Shown: piece after piece, positions 42,130 through 50,393 of the stretch
Numbering within the stretch: the stretch's first letter is position 1
How the letters are laid out: each line of letters opens with the position of its first letter
Origin: Marinilactibacillus sp036039175
GTDB taxonomy: Bacteria; Bacillota; Bacilli; Lactobacillales; Carnobacteriaceae_A
Assembly: GCF_036039175.1 (NCBI RefSeq)
Contig: NZ_JAYXKP010000008.1
Coordinates: 66,344-130,343 of the forward strand
Length of the DNA: 64,000 bases
Direction: 5' to 3'
The notes under the pieces: model-generated
Databases searched by the model: none
The model's input: only the letters and a program-made list of their open reading frames with translations
What the model was told of the DNA's origin: nothing
Position numbers and translations under genes: made by a program

Positions 42130-42823
42130 ACAACAAAGCCTGCTAGAAGTATTTCAGTCTTATACAAACTGGGAAGAAGTAGACTTAGAGAGTTTATGGT
42201 CAAACACACAAGCTACACTTTATATGACGTTCGCTTCCTTGATTGCCGTCTTTATTATCGGTTTGGTGCTTGGATTGCTCTTATATGAGACAAGTAGAAG
42301 AGATGGCGCGTTCGCAAAAGCCATTTACTACTTTACAACGCTACTCGTTAACGTTTTCCGCTCGATACCTTTTATTATCCTGATTGTTTTACTGATTCCA
42401 TTTACTCGAACTTTGTTGGGAACGATGACGGGACCAAGTGCTGGACTTCCAGCATTGATTTTATCCGCCGCTCCTTTTTATGCGAGACTGGTTGAATCTG
42501 GATTCAGAGATGTTGACAAGGGTGTTGTGGAAGCAGCCGAAGCAATGGGTGCCAGTAAATTAGAAATTATCGGCAAAGTATTGATTTCAGAAAGTTTGCC
42601 CTCACTTGTTTCAGGTATTACCGTTACTGCCATTTCATTGGTGGGTTACTCAGCCATTGCCGGTATCATTGGTGCAGGTGGATTAGGTAATATGGCATAC
42701 TTGGAAGGTTTCCAGAGAGGTCGAAACACGGTGGTTCTCGTTGCAACGATTGTGATCGTACTGATTGTATTCATCATTCAGGCAATCGGCGACATTGTAG
42801 TGAAGAGAATCGATAAAAGGTAA
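42122..42823 (+). CDS. metI: Methionine ABC transporter permease
   Basis: A 233-residue permease with about five membrane segments. MetI marks are NVFRSIPFIILIVLLIPFTR, the EAA coupling loop DKGVVEAAEAMGASKLEIIGKVLISESLP and GYSAIAGIIGAGGLGNMA. It overlaps the end of metN by 8 bp, which suggests translational coupling. Works with MetN and MetQ. Confidence 0.95.
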   Translation: MRRQQSLLEVFQSYTNWEEVDLESLWSNTQATLYMTFASLIAVFIIGLVLGLLLYETSRRDGAFAKAIYYFTTLLVNVFRSIPFIILIVLLIPFTRTLLGTMTGPSAGLPALILSAAPFYARLVESGFRDVDKGVVEAAEAMGASKLEIIGKVLISESLPSLVSGITVTAISLVGYSAIAGIIGAGGLGNMAYLEGFQRGRNTVVLVATIVIVLIVFIIQAIGDIVVKRIDKR

Positions 42824-42878
42824 GACCATTCAAATGTGTACAAACTTTAAAAAAACAATTTATTTGGGGGAAAAGACA

Positions 42879-43745
42879 ATGTCAAAATCATTATTGAAAA
42901 AACTATTGCTATCAGCAGGAACTGTTGCATTACTAAGTGCTTGTGGAAACGGATCAGATGAGGCCGCTAATGAAAATTCTGGGGATACAGCAGACTCAAC
43001 AGAAGAAGAAACAACGATTCGTATTGGTGCATCAAATACACCACACGCAGAAATTTTAGAGTTCGTAGCACCGAAATTAGAAGAAGAAGGCATTACACTA
43101 GATATCGTTTCTTACACAGATTATCCATTGATCAACTCAGCGCTAGATAGTGGAGACTTGGATGCAAACTATTTCCAGACTGTACCTTATTTTGACGCAG
43201 AAATTGAACAAAACGGCTACGACTTCGTAAACGTTGGTGGAATCCATATCGAACCAATCGCAGCTTATTCACAGCGTGTGGACAGCTTAGCAGACCTTGA
43301 AGATGGCGCAGAAATCCTCGTTAGTTCAAATGCACCAGATTATGGACGTATTCTTGAAATTTTTCAAAATGAAGGTTTGATTGAATTAGAAGAAGGCATC
43401 GATATTACAAAAGCGACTTTTGATGACATTGTAGAAAACGAACGTAATCTTCAGTTTGAAACAAGCTATGACCCAGCGTTAATGGTTCAGCTTTATGATA
43501 ACGATGAGGGTGATGTTGTCTTCATCAACTCAAACTTTGCAGTAGATAATGATCTGAATCCAATTGAAGATTCAATCGCAATCCAAGTATTGGAAAATTC
43601 TCCATATGCAAATATCATTGCTGTTAACTCAGAAGATGCGGAAAACGAAGCGATTCTTAAATTAGTTGACGAATTGCACAGCGAAGAAACACAAGACTAT
43701 ATCTTAGAAACATGGGGCGGATCAGTCGTACCCGTTTCTGAATAA
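42879..43745 (+). CDS. metQ: Methionine ABC transporter substrate-binding lipoprotein
   Basis: A 288-residue lipoprotein of the NlpA/MetQ family. Lipobox LSAC with Cys22, then RIGASNTPHAEILEFV, the DLDANYFQTVPYFDAEI segment and VGGIHIEPIAAYS, the usual MetQ ligand-cleft stretches. ATG 42879 has GGGGGA 8 bases upstream; an in-frame ATG at 42834 lacks a site. Located 55 bp after metI and last gene of the operon. Confidence 0.94.
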   Translation: MSKSLLKKLLLSAGTVALLSACGNGSDEAANENSGDTADSTEEETTIRIGASNTPHAEILEFVAPKLEEEGITLDIVSYTDYPLINSALDSGDLDANYFQTVPYFDAEIEQNGYDFVNVGGIHIEPIAAYSQRVDSLADLEDGAEILVSSNAPDYGRILEIFQNEGLIELEEGIDITKATFDDIVENERNLQFETSYDPALMVQLYDNDEGDVVFINSNFAVDNDLNPIEDSIAIQVLENSPYANIIAVNSEDAENEAILKLVDELHSEETQDYILETWGGSVVPVSE

Positions 43746-43778
43746 AATAAGTCAAACAAAATTTTATTAAGCTATTTC

Positions 43779-43818
43779 AAAGGTTTATCACTTTTTAAAA
43801 GGTGGTAAGCCTTTTTGC
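43779..43818 (+). terminator. Terminator of metNIQ
   Basis: AAAGGTTTATCAC pairs with GTGGTAAGCCTTT around a T/A-rich loop, then TTTTTG. Confidence 0.8.
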
Positions 43819-43897
43819 TTAACATTCTGAAGTGGCAGACTTTTTTCGAGTATAAATATGCTATGATAAAGATTACGAATAAAGGGAGTGAATACAC

Positions 43898-44077
43898 ATG
43901 CCGATTGTACATGTAGAGATGATTGAGGGACGTTCTGACGAGCAGAAAAAGCATTTGGTAGAAGATATCGTTAAAGCAGTAGAAACACACACGGGTGCTC
44001 AAAAAGAAGCTATCACGGTTATTATTGACGATATCAAGAAAACCAATATCGCTACTAAAGGACAGTATCAAGGTTAA
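43898..44077 (+). CDS. 4-oxalocrotonate tautomerase family protein, 59 aa
   Basis: A 59-residue protein of the 4-oxalocrotonate tautomerase family. It starts with M-P, the proline being the catalytic base after Met removal (PIVHVEMIEGRSDEQKKHLV), and continues VEDIVKAVETHTGAQKEAITVIIDD, the usual alpha-beta layout. Usual length is about 60. It forms hexamers in the cytoplasm; the in vivo substrate in lactic acid bacteria is unknown. AAAGGGAG lies about 9 bases upstream of the ATG. A single-gene unit after metNIQ. Confidence 0.85.
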   Translation: MPIVHVEMIEGRSDEQKKHLVEDIVKAVETHTGAQKEAITVIIDDIKKTNIATKGQYQG

Positions 44078-44106
44078 TTAGAATATTAAATTGAATAAGT
44101 CCACAA

Positions 44107-44156
44107 CAAAAATAGTGCTGCCCGGTAGCAATTGACGACTGGGTGGGCACTATTTC
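44107..44156 (+). terminator. Long hairpin upstream of the DASS transporter gene
   Basis: AAATAGTGCTGCCC pairs with GGGTGGGCACTATTT around a loop of about 20 bases. The T tract is poor (TTTCGCTGTTT), so it may end the tautomerase transcript weakly or be a regulatory stem in the leader of the transporter gene. Confidence 0.5.
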
Positions 44157-44209
44157 GCTGTTTGAGAAGGTTTTATTACAATAGATTCAAGAAATGGGGA
44201 GAAAGAAAA

Positions 44210-45628
44210 ATGATCGATTCAAAAAAAGTAGGACTGATATTTGGTCCACTGGTATTTTCAGTATTATATTTTTTACCCAATCTTACAGGGTTAGAAAATT
44301 CACCTAGGGCAGTGTTAGGTGTAACAGCTTGGGTAGCGATTTGGTGGATCACAGAAGCTTTGCCAATACCGGCAACCTCCTTATTACCGATTTTCCTATT
44401 GCCCTTAACGGGTGGAGCAGATCAAGCGACTGCCGCGGCAGCTTACGGAAACCCAATCGTCTTTATGTATATGGGAGGGTTCACCATAGCGATTGCCATA
44501 GAGAAGTGGAATTTACATAAAAGAATTGCGATGACGATTATTTCGATTCTAGGTACAAGTAGTAATCGAATCATTTTAGGCGTCGGACTGGCAACGGCTT
44601 TCTTATCGATGTGGATCTCGAATGCTGCAACAGCTCTAATGATGTTACCTATAGCGGTTGCCTTGATCTCAGAAATAAGAGAGAAAAAGTTTTTTGATAC
44701 AGAATCTATGGAAAATTTCTCAAAAGGTTTACTCTTAATGGTCGCTTATTCCGCTTCAATAGGCGGACTGGCAACAATCGTTGGCTCAGTTCCTAATGCA
44801 GCATTCGTAGCCATTGCTTCGACCATGTTAGATCAGGAAGTGACATTTTCGGACTGGTTTTTATTCGGAATTGTGATCACCATTGTTTTGATGGTTGTTT
44901 TATACTTTTACATTACAAAAATCAAATTCAAAGTGAAACAGGTGGGAGAAATTTCTTCTGATTTTGCAAAGCAGCAGTTAGCTGATCTAGGGCCAATGTC
45001 TATAGAAGAAAAGCTCGTGTTAATTGTCTTTACATTGATTGGAATGCTTTGGATTTTTGGTGGGTTCCTTCCATTTGAACTTTCGGATACGACGATTTCA
45101 ATCTTTGGAGCAACCTTGCTCTTTTTGATTCCAAGTTCAAAAGGTGGCAGGTTACTGGACTGGATCGATATGAAACACTTATCCTGGGGATTACTATTGC
45201 TTTTCGGAGGAGGGTTATCTCTGGCAGCGGCTTTTGAATCTTCTGGACTGACTTTATGGTTTGGAGAGATCCTATCCAATTTGGATCAATTCAATTACTT
45301 TGTGATTCTGATTATCTTGACCACCACTGTATTGTTTATGACGGAGATCATGTCTAACACTGCTGTATCCAATATGCTGATGCCAATCAGTGTCGGACTT
45401 GCAGCGGGGATTGGGGTTTCACCATACGGCATTATGGCCGTTGTTGCTTTAGCGTCTTCTTGTGCATTTATGTTGCCTATCTCTACACCGCCCAACGCAG
45501 CTGTATTTAGTACAAATGAACTGAAAATAGAAGATATGGTGAAAGCAGGATTCTGGATGAACATCGTCAGTATCGTCGTCATTGTAATGGCAGTCTATTT
45601 CCTACAACCAATATTATTGAATTTCTAA
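44210..45628 (+). CDS. DASS (SLC13) family anion:Na+ symporter
   Basis: A 472-residue membrane protein with about 12 hydrophobic segments. Family marks are AWVAIWWITEALPIPATSLLP, MWISNAATALMMLPIA (the SNT-like sodium/carboxylate motif), SIGGLATIVGSVPNA, TEIMSNTAVSNMLMPI (second SNT repeat) and SCAFMLPISTPPNAAVF. SLC13 members import di- or tricarboxylates, sulfate or related anions; the substrate here is not fixed. ATG 44210 follows GGGGAGAAAG. A single-gene unit. Confidence 0.92.
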   Translation: MIDSKKVGLIFGPLVFSVLYFLPNLTGLENSPRAVLGVTAWVAIWWITEALPIPATSLLPIFLLPLTGGADQATAAAAYGNPIVFMYMGGFTIAIAIEKWNLHKRIAMTIISILGTSSNRIILGVGLATAFLSMWISNAATALMMLPIAVALISEIREKKFFDTESMENFSKGLLLMVAYSASIGGLATIVGSVPNAAFVAIASTMLDQEVTFSDWFLFGIVITIVLMVVLYFYITKIKFKVKQVGEISSDFAKQQLADLGPMSIEEKLVLIVFTLIGMLWIFGGFLPFELSDTTISIFGATLLFLIPSSKGGRLLDWIDMKHLSWGLLLLFGGGLSLAAAFESSGLTLWFGEILSNLDQFNYFVILIILTTTVLFMTEIMSNTAVSNMLMPISVGLAAGIGVSPYGIMAVVALASSCAFMLPISTPPNAAVFSTNELKIEDMVKAGFWMNIVSIVVIVMAVYFLQPILLNF

Positions 45629-45636
45629 AAACTTTG

Positions 45637-45694
45637 ATTCTTATCTTAACTTGTTCAATGTAAATTGAATCATTTAAGATAAGAATTTTTTTTA
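45637..45694 (+). terminator. Terminator after the DASS transporter gene
   Basis: ATTCTTATCTTAA pairs with TTAAGATAAGAAT, loop of about 24 bases, then eight T residues. Confidence 0.85.
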
Positions 45695-45782
45695 TTAAAT
45701 CCACAAATTGTAGAACATTTACATTCAGAAATGCTTTAGGGAAAAGGTTTAAAAGGAATATCTTCTTGGGATTTCTTCTGTA

Positions 45783-45824
45783 TTTACATTAAATTTACAT
45801 TCATTTACATGAACTACACATAAT
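45783..45824 (+). promoter_or_regulatory. Pho-box-like repeat array and -10 box of the pst operon
   Basis: Three TTTACA hexamers start at 45783, 45794 and 45804 (spacing 11 and 10), then CATAAT at 45819-45824, about 10 bases past the last repeat; no -35 is evident. This is the PhoP-activated promoter layout. A further ATTTACATTC occurs near 45717. The start of pstS is about 90 bp downstream. No two-component phoPR genes lie in the window. Confidence 0.65.
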
Positions 45825-45915
45825 CTCAGCAATGAATCAACAATCGGGTTGTAGTATAAGAACCGAGGGCAAGATAAACTGTCCATCACATAACTTAATC
45901 AGAAGGAGATTTAAA

Positions 45916-46845
45916 ATGAAACTTAAGTACGCATCGAAATGGATTATGGCACTTAGCGCAACAGCATTATTAGCAGCATGTGATAACGCAGCGGATACAG
46001 GTACAGACGAAACAGAAGCTGGCACAGGCACGACTGATGAAGGCGCAGCAACAAGTGACTTTGATACTTCATCAACGATGAATGTTGTTGTTCGTGAAGA
46101 CGGTTCTGGTACACGTGATGCTTTCAACGAAATCACAGGCGTGTTATCTGAAGACGGCGACACTGACAATACGTATCAGCAAGCAACAATCCAAAACGGT
46201 ACGAACGGAGTCATTACAACAGTTGCAGGCGATCCTAATGGTATTGGTTACATCTCAATTGGTTCAATGGATGACCAAGTCAAAGGTGTAAACGTCGATG
46301 GAGCTGCTCCGACTGATGAAGAAATCGTTGATGGAAATTATGCAATTTCTCGTCCATTCAACATGGCTTATGGTGAAGATCTTTCTCCAGTTGCTCAAGA
46401 GTTCTGGGATTTCATCTTTTCAGCTGAAGGACAAGATGTTGTTGAAGGCGAAGGATACATCAAAATCGATGCAGAAGCAGCAGCTTACGAAGAAGCTGAA
46501 GGTATTGAAGGAACAATCAGCTTGGCAGGTTCAACTTCAGTATCGCCAGTAGCAGAAGCGTTATCTGAAGCATTTATGGAAATGTATCCAGATGTGTCAT
46601 TTGATATTTCAGCTACAGGTTCAAGTGCTGGTGTAACTGCAGCTCAAGATGGAACAGCTGATATCGGTATGGCTTCTCGTGAAATTACTGAAGAAGAAGG
46701 CGCTACAATCTCACATGAAGCAATTGCTTTAGATGGTATTGCTGTAATTGTAAACAATGAAAATCCACTTGAAGATTTAACTTTAGATCAAGTTCAACAA
46801 ATCTTTACTGGTGAAGTAACTACTTGGGAAGACGTATCGAACTAA
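45916..46845 (+). CDS. pstS: Phosphate-binding lipoprotein PstS, circularly permuted
   Basis: A 309-residue lipoprotein with lipobox LAAC (Cys22). All expected PstS segments are present but in swapped order: VVREDGSGTRDAF (58-70), TTVAGDPNGIGYISIGS (101-117) and SRPFNM come first, and the usual N-terminal half (ISLAGSTSVSPVAEAL at 201-216, TGSSAGV at 234-240, DIGMASREI, ALDGIAVIVN, TTWEDVSN at the end) comes last. The C-terminus stops exactly where the ordinary protein would continue into the first segment. ATG 45916 follows AAGGAG. It binds phosphate outside the cell for PstCAB. Confidence 0.92.
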   Translation: MKLKYASKWIMALSATALLAACDNAADTGTDETEAGTGTTDEGAATSDFDTSSTMNVVVREDGSGTRDAFNEITGVLSEDGDTDNTYQQATIQNGTNGVITTVAGDPNGIGYISIGSMDDQVKGVNVDGAAPTDEEIVDGNYAISRPFNMAYGEDLSPVAQEFWDFIFSAEGQDVVEGEGYIKIDAEAAAYEEAEGIEGTISLAGSTSVSPVAEALSEAFMEMYPDVSFDISATGSSAGVTAAQDGTADIGMASREITEEEGATISHEAIALDGIAVIVNNENPLEDLTLDQVQQIFTGEVTTWEDVSN

Positions 46846-46960
46846 TCGTCTATTTTAACGATTCGAATATTTAAGCAGATCTATTCAACATAAGTCTCCC
46901 CTTATAACAGATTCTGTTCGCTTAAAATAGTACAATTAAATAATCTTAAGTCTAGCTTTG

Positions 46961-47007
46961 AAGGGGTGGAGCCGAATTTTAAAAAATTCGGCTCTTAACC
47001 CTTTTTA
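46961..47007 (+). terminator. Hairpin between pstS and pstC
   Basis: AAGGGGTGGAGCCGAATTTT pairs with AAATTCGGCTCTTAACCCTT (one bulge), then TTTT. As an intraoperon terminator it would give more PstS than membrane components. Confidence 0.75.
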
Positions 47008-47126
47008 TGCGTTTTTAAAGTTTTGTCGACTGTTTGGATAGAGATCAACAAATTTGTATTTGTTTTTATCTATTATTATCTACTCATTAAAATTTGGTTA
47101 TCTCTATCGAAGAAAGGATGTTAATT

Positions 47127-47990
47127 TTGAAGAATAGCAAAGAAACAGCTATGAAGGGAATCTTTTTCCTATCAGCGAGTTTTTCAATCATCGCACTCCT
47201 ACTGATCATCGTATTTATATTCGCAAATGGCGCACCATTTATTGCAGAATATGGTATTGGCGACTTCTTGTTTGGTCAGAAATGGACACCGTCTAATAAT
47301 CCAGCATTATTTGGCATTTTCCCGATGATTGTAGGATCTATCTATGTGACTTTAGGTGCGGTTGTTTTGGGCGTACCAGTTGGAATTTTGACAGCTGTGT
47401 TCATGGCAGAATTTTGTCCACCGATTTTATACAAAATACTGAAACCAGCAGTAAATTTAATGGCTGCCATTCCCTCTATCGTTTATGGATTCTTCGCACT
47501 ACGGGTTTTTGTACCGTTCGTAAGAACACATCCGTGGCTTGGTGGAACAGGGTTCAGTGTCTTGACAGCTCAAATCTTGTTGGGCATTATGATTCTGCCA
47601 ACTGTCATTAGTTTGTCTGAAGCGGCTTTAAGAGCAATACCGCGTTCTTATTACACAGGTAGTATCGCAATGGGCGCGACAAAAGAACGAAGTGTATTCG
47701 CTGTGCTTATTCCAGCTGCTAAGTCGGGTATCGTATCCAGTATTATCTTAGGAATTGGGCGTGCAATCGGCGAAACGATGGCAGTTGTATTGATTGCTGG
47801 AAACCAGCCAATCATTCCGAACAATTTACTGTCAGGTGTCCGTACACTGACGACTAATATTGTTCTTGAAATGGGTTATGCAAGTGGGCCACATCGTGAT
47901 GCATTGATTGCGACTTCAGTTGTTTTGTTTGCTTTTATCTTGATCATTAACTCGGTCTTTCTTTACTTTAAAAACAAGGAGGCTAAATAA
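47127..47990 (+). CDS. pstC: Phosphate ABC transporter permease PstC
   Basis: A 287-residue permease with six membrane segments. PstC marks are FLFGQKWTPSNNPALFGIFPMIVGS, AVNLMAAIPSIVYGFFALRVFVPF, SLSEAALRAIPRSYYTGSIAMGATK (the EAA loop) and GRAIGETMAVVLIAGN. TTG 47127 is preferred because GAAAGGA lies about 9 bases upstream; the in-frame ATG at 47118 touches that site. It lies 281 bp after pstS and 2 bp before pstA. Confidence 0.94.
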   Translation: MKNSKETAMKGIFFLSASFSIIALLLIIVFIFANGAPFIAEYGIGDFLFGQKWTPSNNPALFGIFPMIVGSIYVTLGAVVLGVPVGILTAVFMAEFCPPILYKILKPAVNLMAAIPSIVYGFFALRVFVPFVRTHPWLGGTGFSVLTAQILLGIMILPTVISLSEAALRAIPRSYYTGSIAMGATKERSVFAVLIPAAKSGIVSSIILGIGRAIGETMAVVLIAGNQPIIPNNLLSGVRTLTTNIVLEMGYASGPHRDALIATSVVLFAFILIINSVFLYFKNKEAK

Positions 47991-47992
47991 TC

Positions 47993-48808
47993 ATGGGTTC
48001 AAAATTTTTACGTGGCTTAGTCTATTTAGCCTCTGCGATCACTTTCGGTATGCTCGGTTACGTTATCTTCTTTATTCTAATCAATGGTGTACGCTATTTG
48101 ACACCAGACTTATTCGCTTGGAAATACAATTCGTCTAATGTCTCAATGATGCCAGCTATCATTACAACTCTTTATTTAGTAGGCGGGACCCTATTGATTG
48201 CTACACCAATTGGCGTTTTTACTGGATTTTATCTTGTAGATTATGCAAATCGAAAAAATCCAATCGTTAAGGCGATTAGTATGGCTACAGATACATTAGC
48301 GGCTGTACCATCAATTGTTTATGGTTTATTCGGTTTCTTATTCTTCGTAACATTTCTAGGCTTTCAATTTTCCCTTTTAGCGGGGATTTTAACATCAGTA
48401 ATCATGGCGTTACCATTAATCATTCGTGCAACGGAAGAGGCTTTGATCTCTACTGGACGCCCAATTCGTGAAGCCAGTTATGCTTTAGGCGCTGGTAAAC
48501 TAAGAACAATTTTTACGGTCGTTCTCCCAGTTGCGATGCCCGGAATTCTTTCTGGAGTTATTTTAGCGAGTGGACGTGTCATTGGAGAAACAGCCGCCTT
48601 ACTGTATACTTTGGGTTCATCAACAAACCTTCCCAGTTCAGTATTCAGTTCAGGTAGAACACTAGCGCTACACATGTATGTTTTATCGAGTGAAGGCTTC
48701 CACGTTAATGAAGCTTATGCAACTGCGGTTGTCTTACTACTATTTGTACTGATACTAAACGGTCTTTCAACTCTTGTCAGTTCTCGATTATCTAAAGGAG
48801 GAAAATAA
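47993..48808 (+). CDS. pstA: Phosphate ABC transporter permease PstA
   Basis: A 271-residue permease with six membrane segments. PstA marks are SMATDTLAAVPSIVYGLFGFLFFV, TEEALISTGRPIREASYALGAGKLRTIFTVVLPVAMPG (the EAA loop) and GRVIGETAALLYTLGSS. It pairs with PstC. AAGGAGG lies about 9 bases before its ATG at 47993, and its stop abuts the pstB start. Confidence 0.95.
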   Translation: MGSKFLRGLVYLASAITFGMLGYVIFFILINGVRYLTPDLFAWKYNSSNVSMMPAIITTLYLVGGTLLIATPIGVFTGFYLVDYANRKNPIVKAISMATDTLAAVPSIVYGLFGFLFFVTFLGFQFSLLAGILTSVIMALPLIIRATEEALISTGRPIREASYALGAGKLRTIFTVVLPVAMPGILSGVILASGRVIGETAALLYTLGSSTNLPSSVFSSGRTLALHMYVLSSEGFHVNEAYATAVVLLLFVLILNGLSTLVSSRLSKGGK

Positions 48809-49573
48809 ATGGCTACAAAAACTTCAAAAATTAAAGTTCAAGATCTTAAATTATGGTACGGAGATTTCCAGGCATTACATGGACTGGATCTTGAGGTTCC
48901 TGAGAAAAAGATTACAGCATTTATTGGACCTTCTGGATGTGGAAAATCAACGTTCATTAAAACACTGAATAGAATGAACGATCTCGTTGAGAACTGCCGT
49001 ATTGAAGGAAAAGTAGAGTTAGATGGAAAAGATATCTACGGAAGCAAAACAGATATCAACCAATTACGCAAAAAAGTTGGTATGGTATTCCAACAACCAA
49101 ATCCATTCCCGAAAAGTATTTACGACAACATTGCTTACGGACCTCGTACACATGGGATCAAAAAGAAAGCTGAATTAGATGAAATTGTAGAACGTAGTTT
49201 GAAACAAGCGGCTATCTGGGATGAGGTCAAAGATTATTTAGACCGTAATGCTTTATCCATCTCTGGTGGGCAGCAACAAAGAATTTGTATCGCTAGAGCC
49301 TTAGCGGTAGAACCAGAAGTCTTACTAATGGATGAACCGACGAGTGCCTTAGATCCGATTTCTACAGCTAAAATCGAAGAATTGGTTTCTCAATTGAAAC
49401 AGGATTATACTATTGTTATGGTCACACATAACATGCAACAAGCTTCTCGTGTATCTGATGAAACAGCCTTCTTCTTGAATGGTCACATCATCGAACACGC
49501 TGATACACGTAAAATCTTTACAAACCCAGATCAAGAAGAAACAGAAAATTATATTTCAGGTCGATTCGGTTAA
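48809..49573 (+). CDS. pstB: Phosphate ABC transporter ATP-binding protein PstB
   Basis: A 254-residue ATPase with Walker A GPSGCGKST, Q-loop MVFQQPNPFPKSIYDN (the NPFPKSI segment is diagnostic of PstB), signature ISGGQQQRICIA, Walker B VLLMDEPTSALDP and H-loop MVTHNMQQA. The gene begins directly after the pstA stop, with AAAGGAGG upstream. It powers PstCA. Confidence 0.96.
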   Translation: MATKTSKIKVQDLKLWYGDFQALHGLDLEVPEKKITAFIGPSGCGKSTFIKTLNRMNDLVENCRIEGKVELDGKDIYGSKTDINQLRKKVGMVFQQPNPFPKSIYDNIAYGPRTHGIKKKAELDEIVERSLKQAAIWDEVKDYLDRNALSISGGQQQRICIARALAVEPEVLLMDEPTSALDPISTAKIEELVSQLKQDYTIVMVTHNMQQASRVSDETAFFLNGHIIEHADTRKIFTNPDQEETENYISGRFG

Positions 49574-49606
49574 GCAACTTTCAATGAAAATAGGAGGGAA
49601 TGTAAA

Positions 49607-50284
49607 ATGAGAAGAGCGTATGATGAAGAGTTAGAACAGTTGCACAGAAAGTTTTATCAAATGGGCTGTAAAGTCAATGAAGCAATCTATAAATCGATCA
49701 AGGCTTTTGTTAAGCATGATAAAGAGCTTGCAAAAGGCGTCATTGATGAAGATAAAGAGATCAATCAATTCGAACATGATCTTGAACAAGCGTGTATCGA
49801 ACTGATTGCCTTACAACAACCCGTTACAACAGATCTTAGAAAGATCGTTACGGTTATGAAAGCTTCTGCCGATCTTGAGCGTATGGGAGACCATGCTGTT
49901 AGTATTTCCAAATCAACCATTCGTGTTAAGGGCAATAAACGGAACACCATGATCGAAGGTATGATTTCAGATGCTGGTGAGAAGATCAAAAAAATGGGTG
50001 AAGATGTCTTAAAAGCTTACGTTGAATATGACTCCGAGAAAGCGGTTGAGATTGCAAAATATGATTATTTAGTTGATAGCTTAGCGCACGACATTAAAGA
50101 AGCGTGTATTGCTGAAATGAAAAAAGATCCTGAACTGGTTTTAGGCGCAACCGACTATATGATGGCTAGCACCTATATCGAACGAATCGGAGATTACATT
50201 ACAAATATCTCTGAGTGGATCGTTTACTTTGAAACAGGCGAGATTCAAGAACTGAATACACACAATAGTTACGAAAATCTGTAA
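49607..50284 (+). CDS. phoU: Phosphate regulator PhoU
   Basis: A 225-residue all-helical protein. Two PhoU repeats each carry the metal-binding signature, DLERMGDHAVSISK and YIERIGDYITNISEW. PhoU modulates PstSCAB activity and couples phosphate status to the PhoR kinase. AGGAGGG lies about 9 bases before the ATG, 33 bp after pstB, closing the operon. The Na/Pi protein at 35.5 kb has a fused domain of the same kind. Confidence 0.94.
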   Translation: MRRAYDEELEQLHRKFYQMGCKVNEAIYKSIKAFVKHDKELAKGVIDEDKEINQFEHDLEQACIELIALQQPVTTDLRKIVTVMKASADLERMGDHAVSISKSTIRVKGNKRNTMIEGMISDAGEKIKKMGEDVLKAYVEYDSEKAVEIAKYDYLVDSLAHDIKEACIAEMKKDPELVLGATDYMMASTYIERIGDYITNISEWIVYFETGEIQELNTHNSYENL

Positions 50285-50295
50285 ATTTGATTACG

Positions 50296-50334
50296 AAGTG
50301 CCGATTCCTAAAAGGGAAAAGGCGCTTTTTTTAT
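50296..50334 (+). terminator. Terminator of the pst operon
   Basis: AAGTGCC and TTCC pair with GGGAA and GGCGCTT (interrupted), then seven T residues. Confidence 0.75.
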
Positions 50335-50393
50335 ACCTTGGATTACTTTCTTGCGGTATACTGGTGGAGTAGCGCAGAAAGGACGGTGTACAT

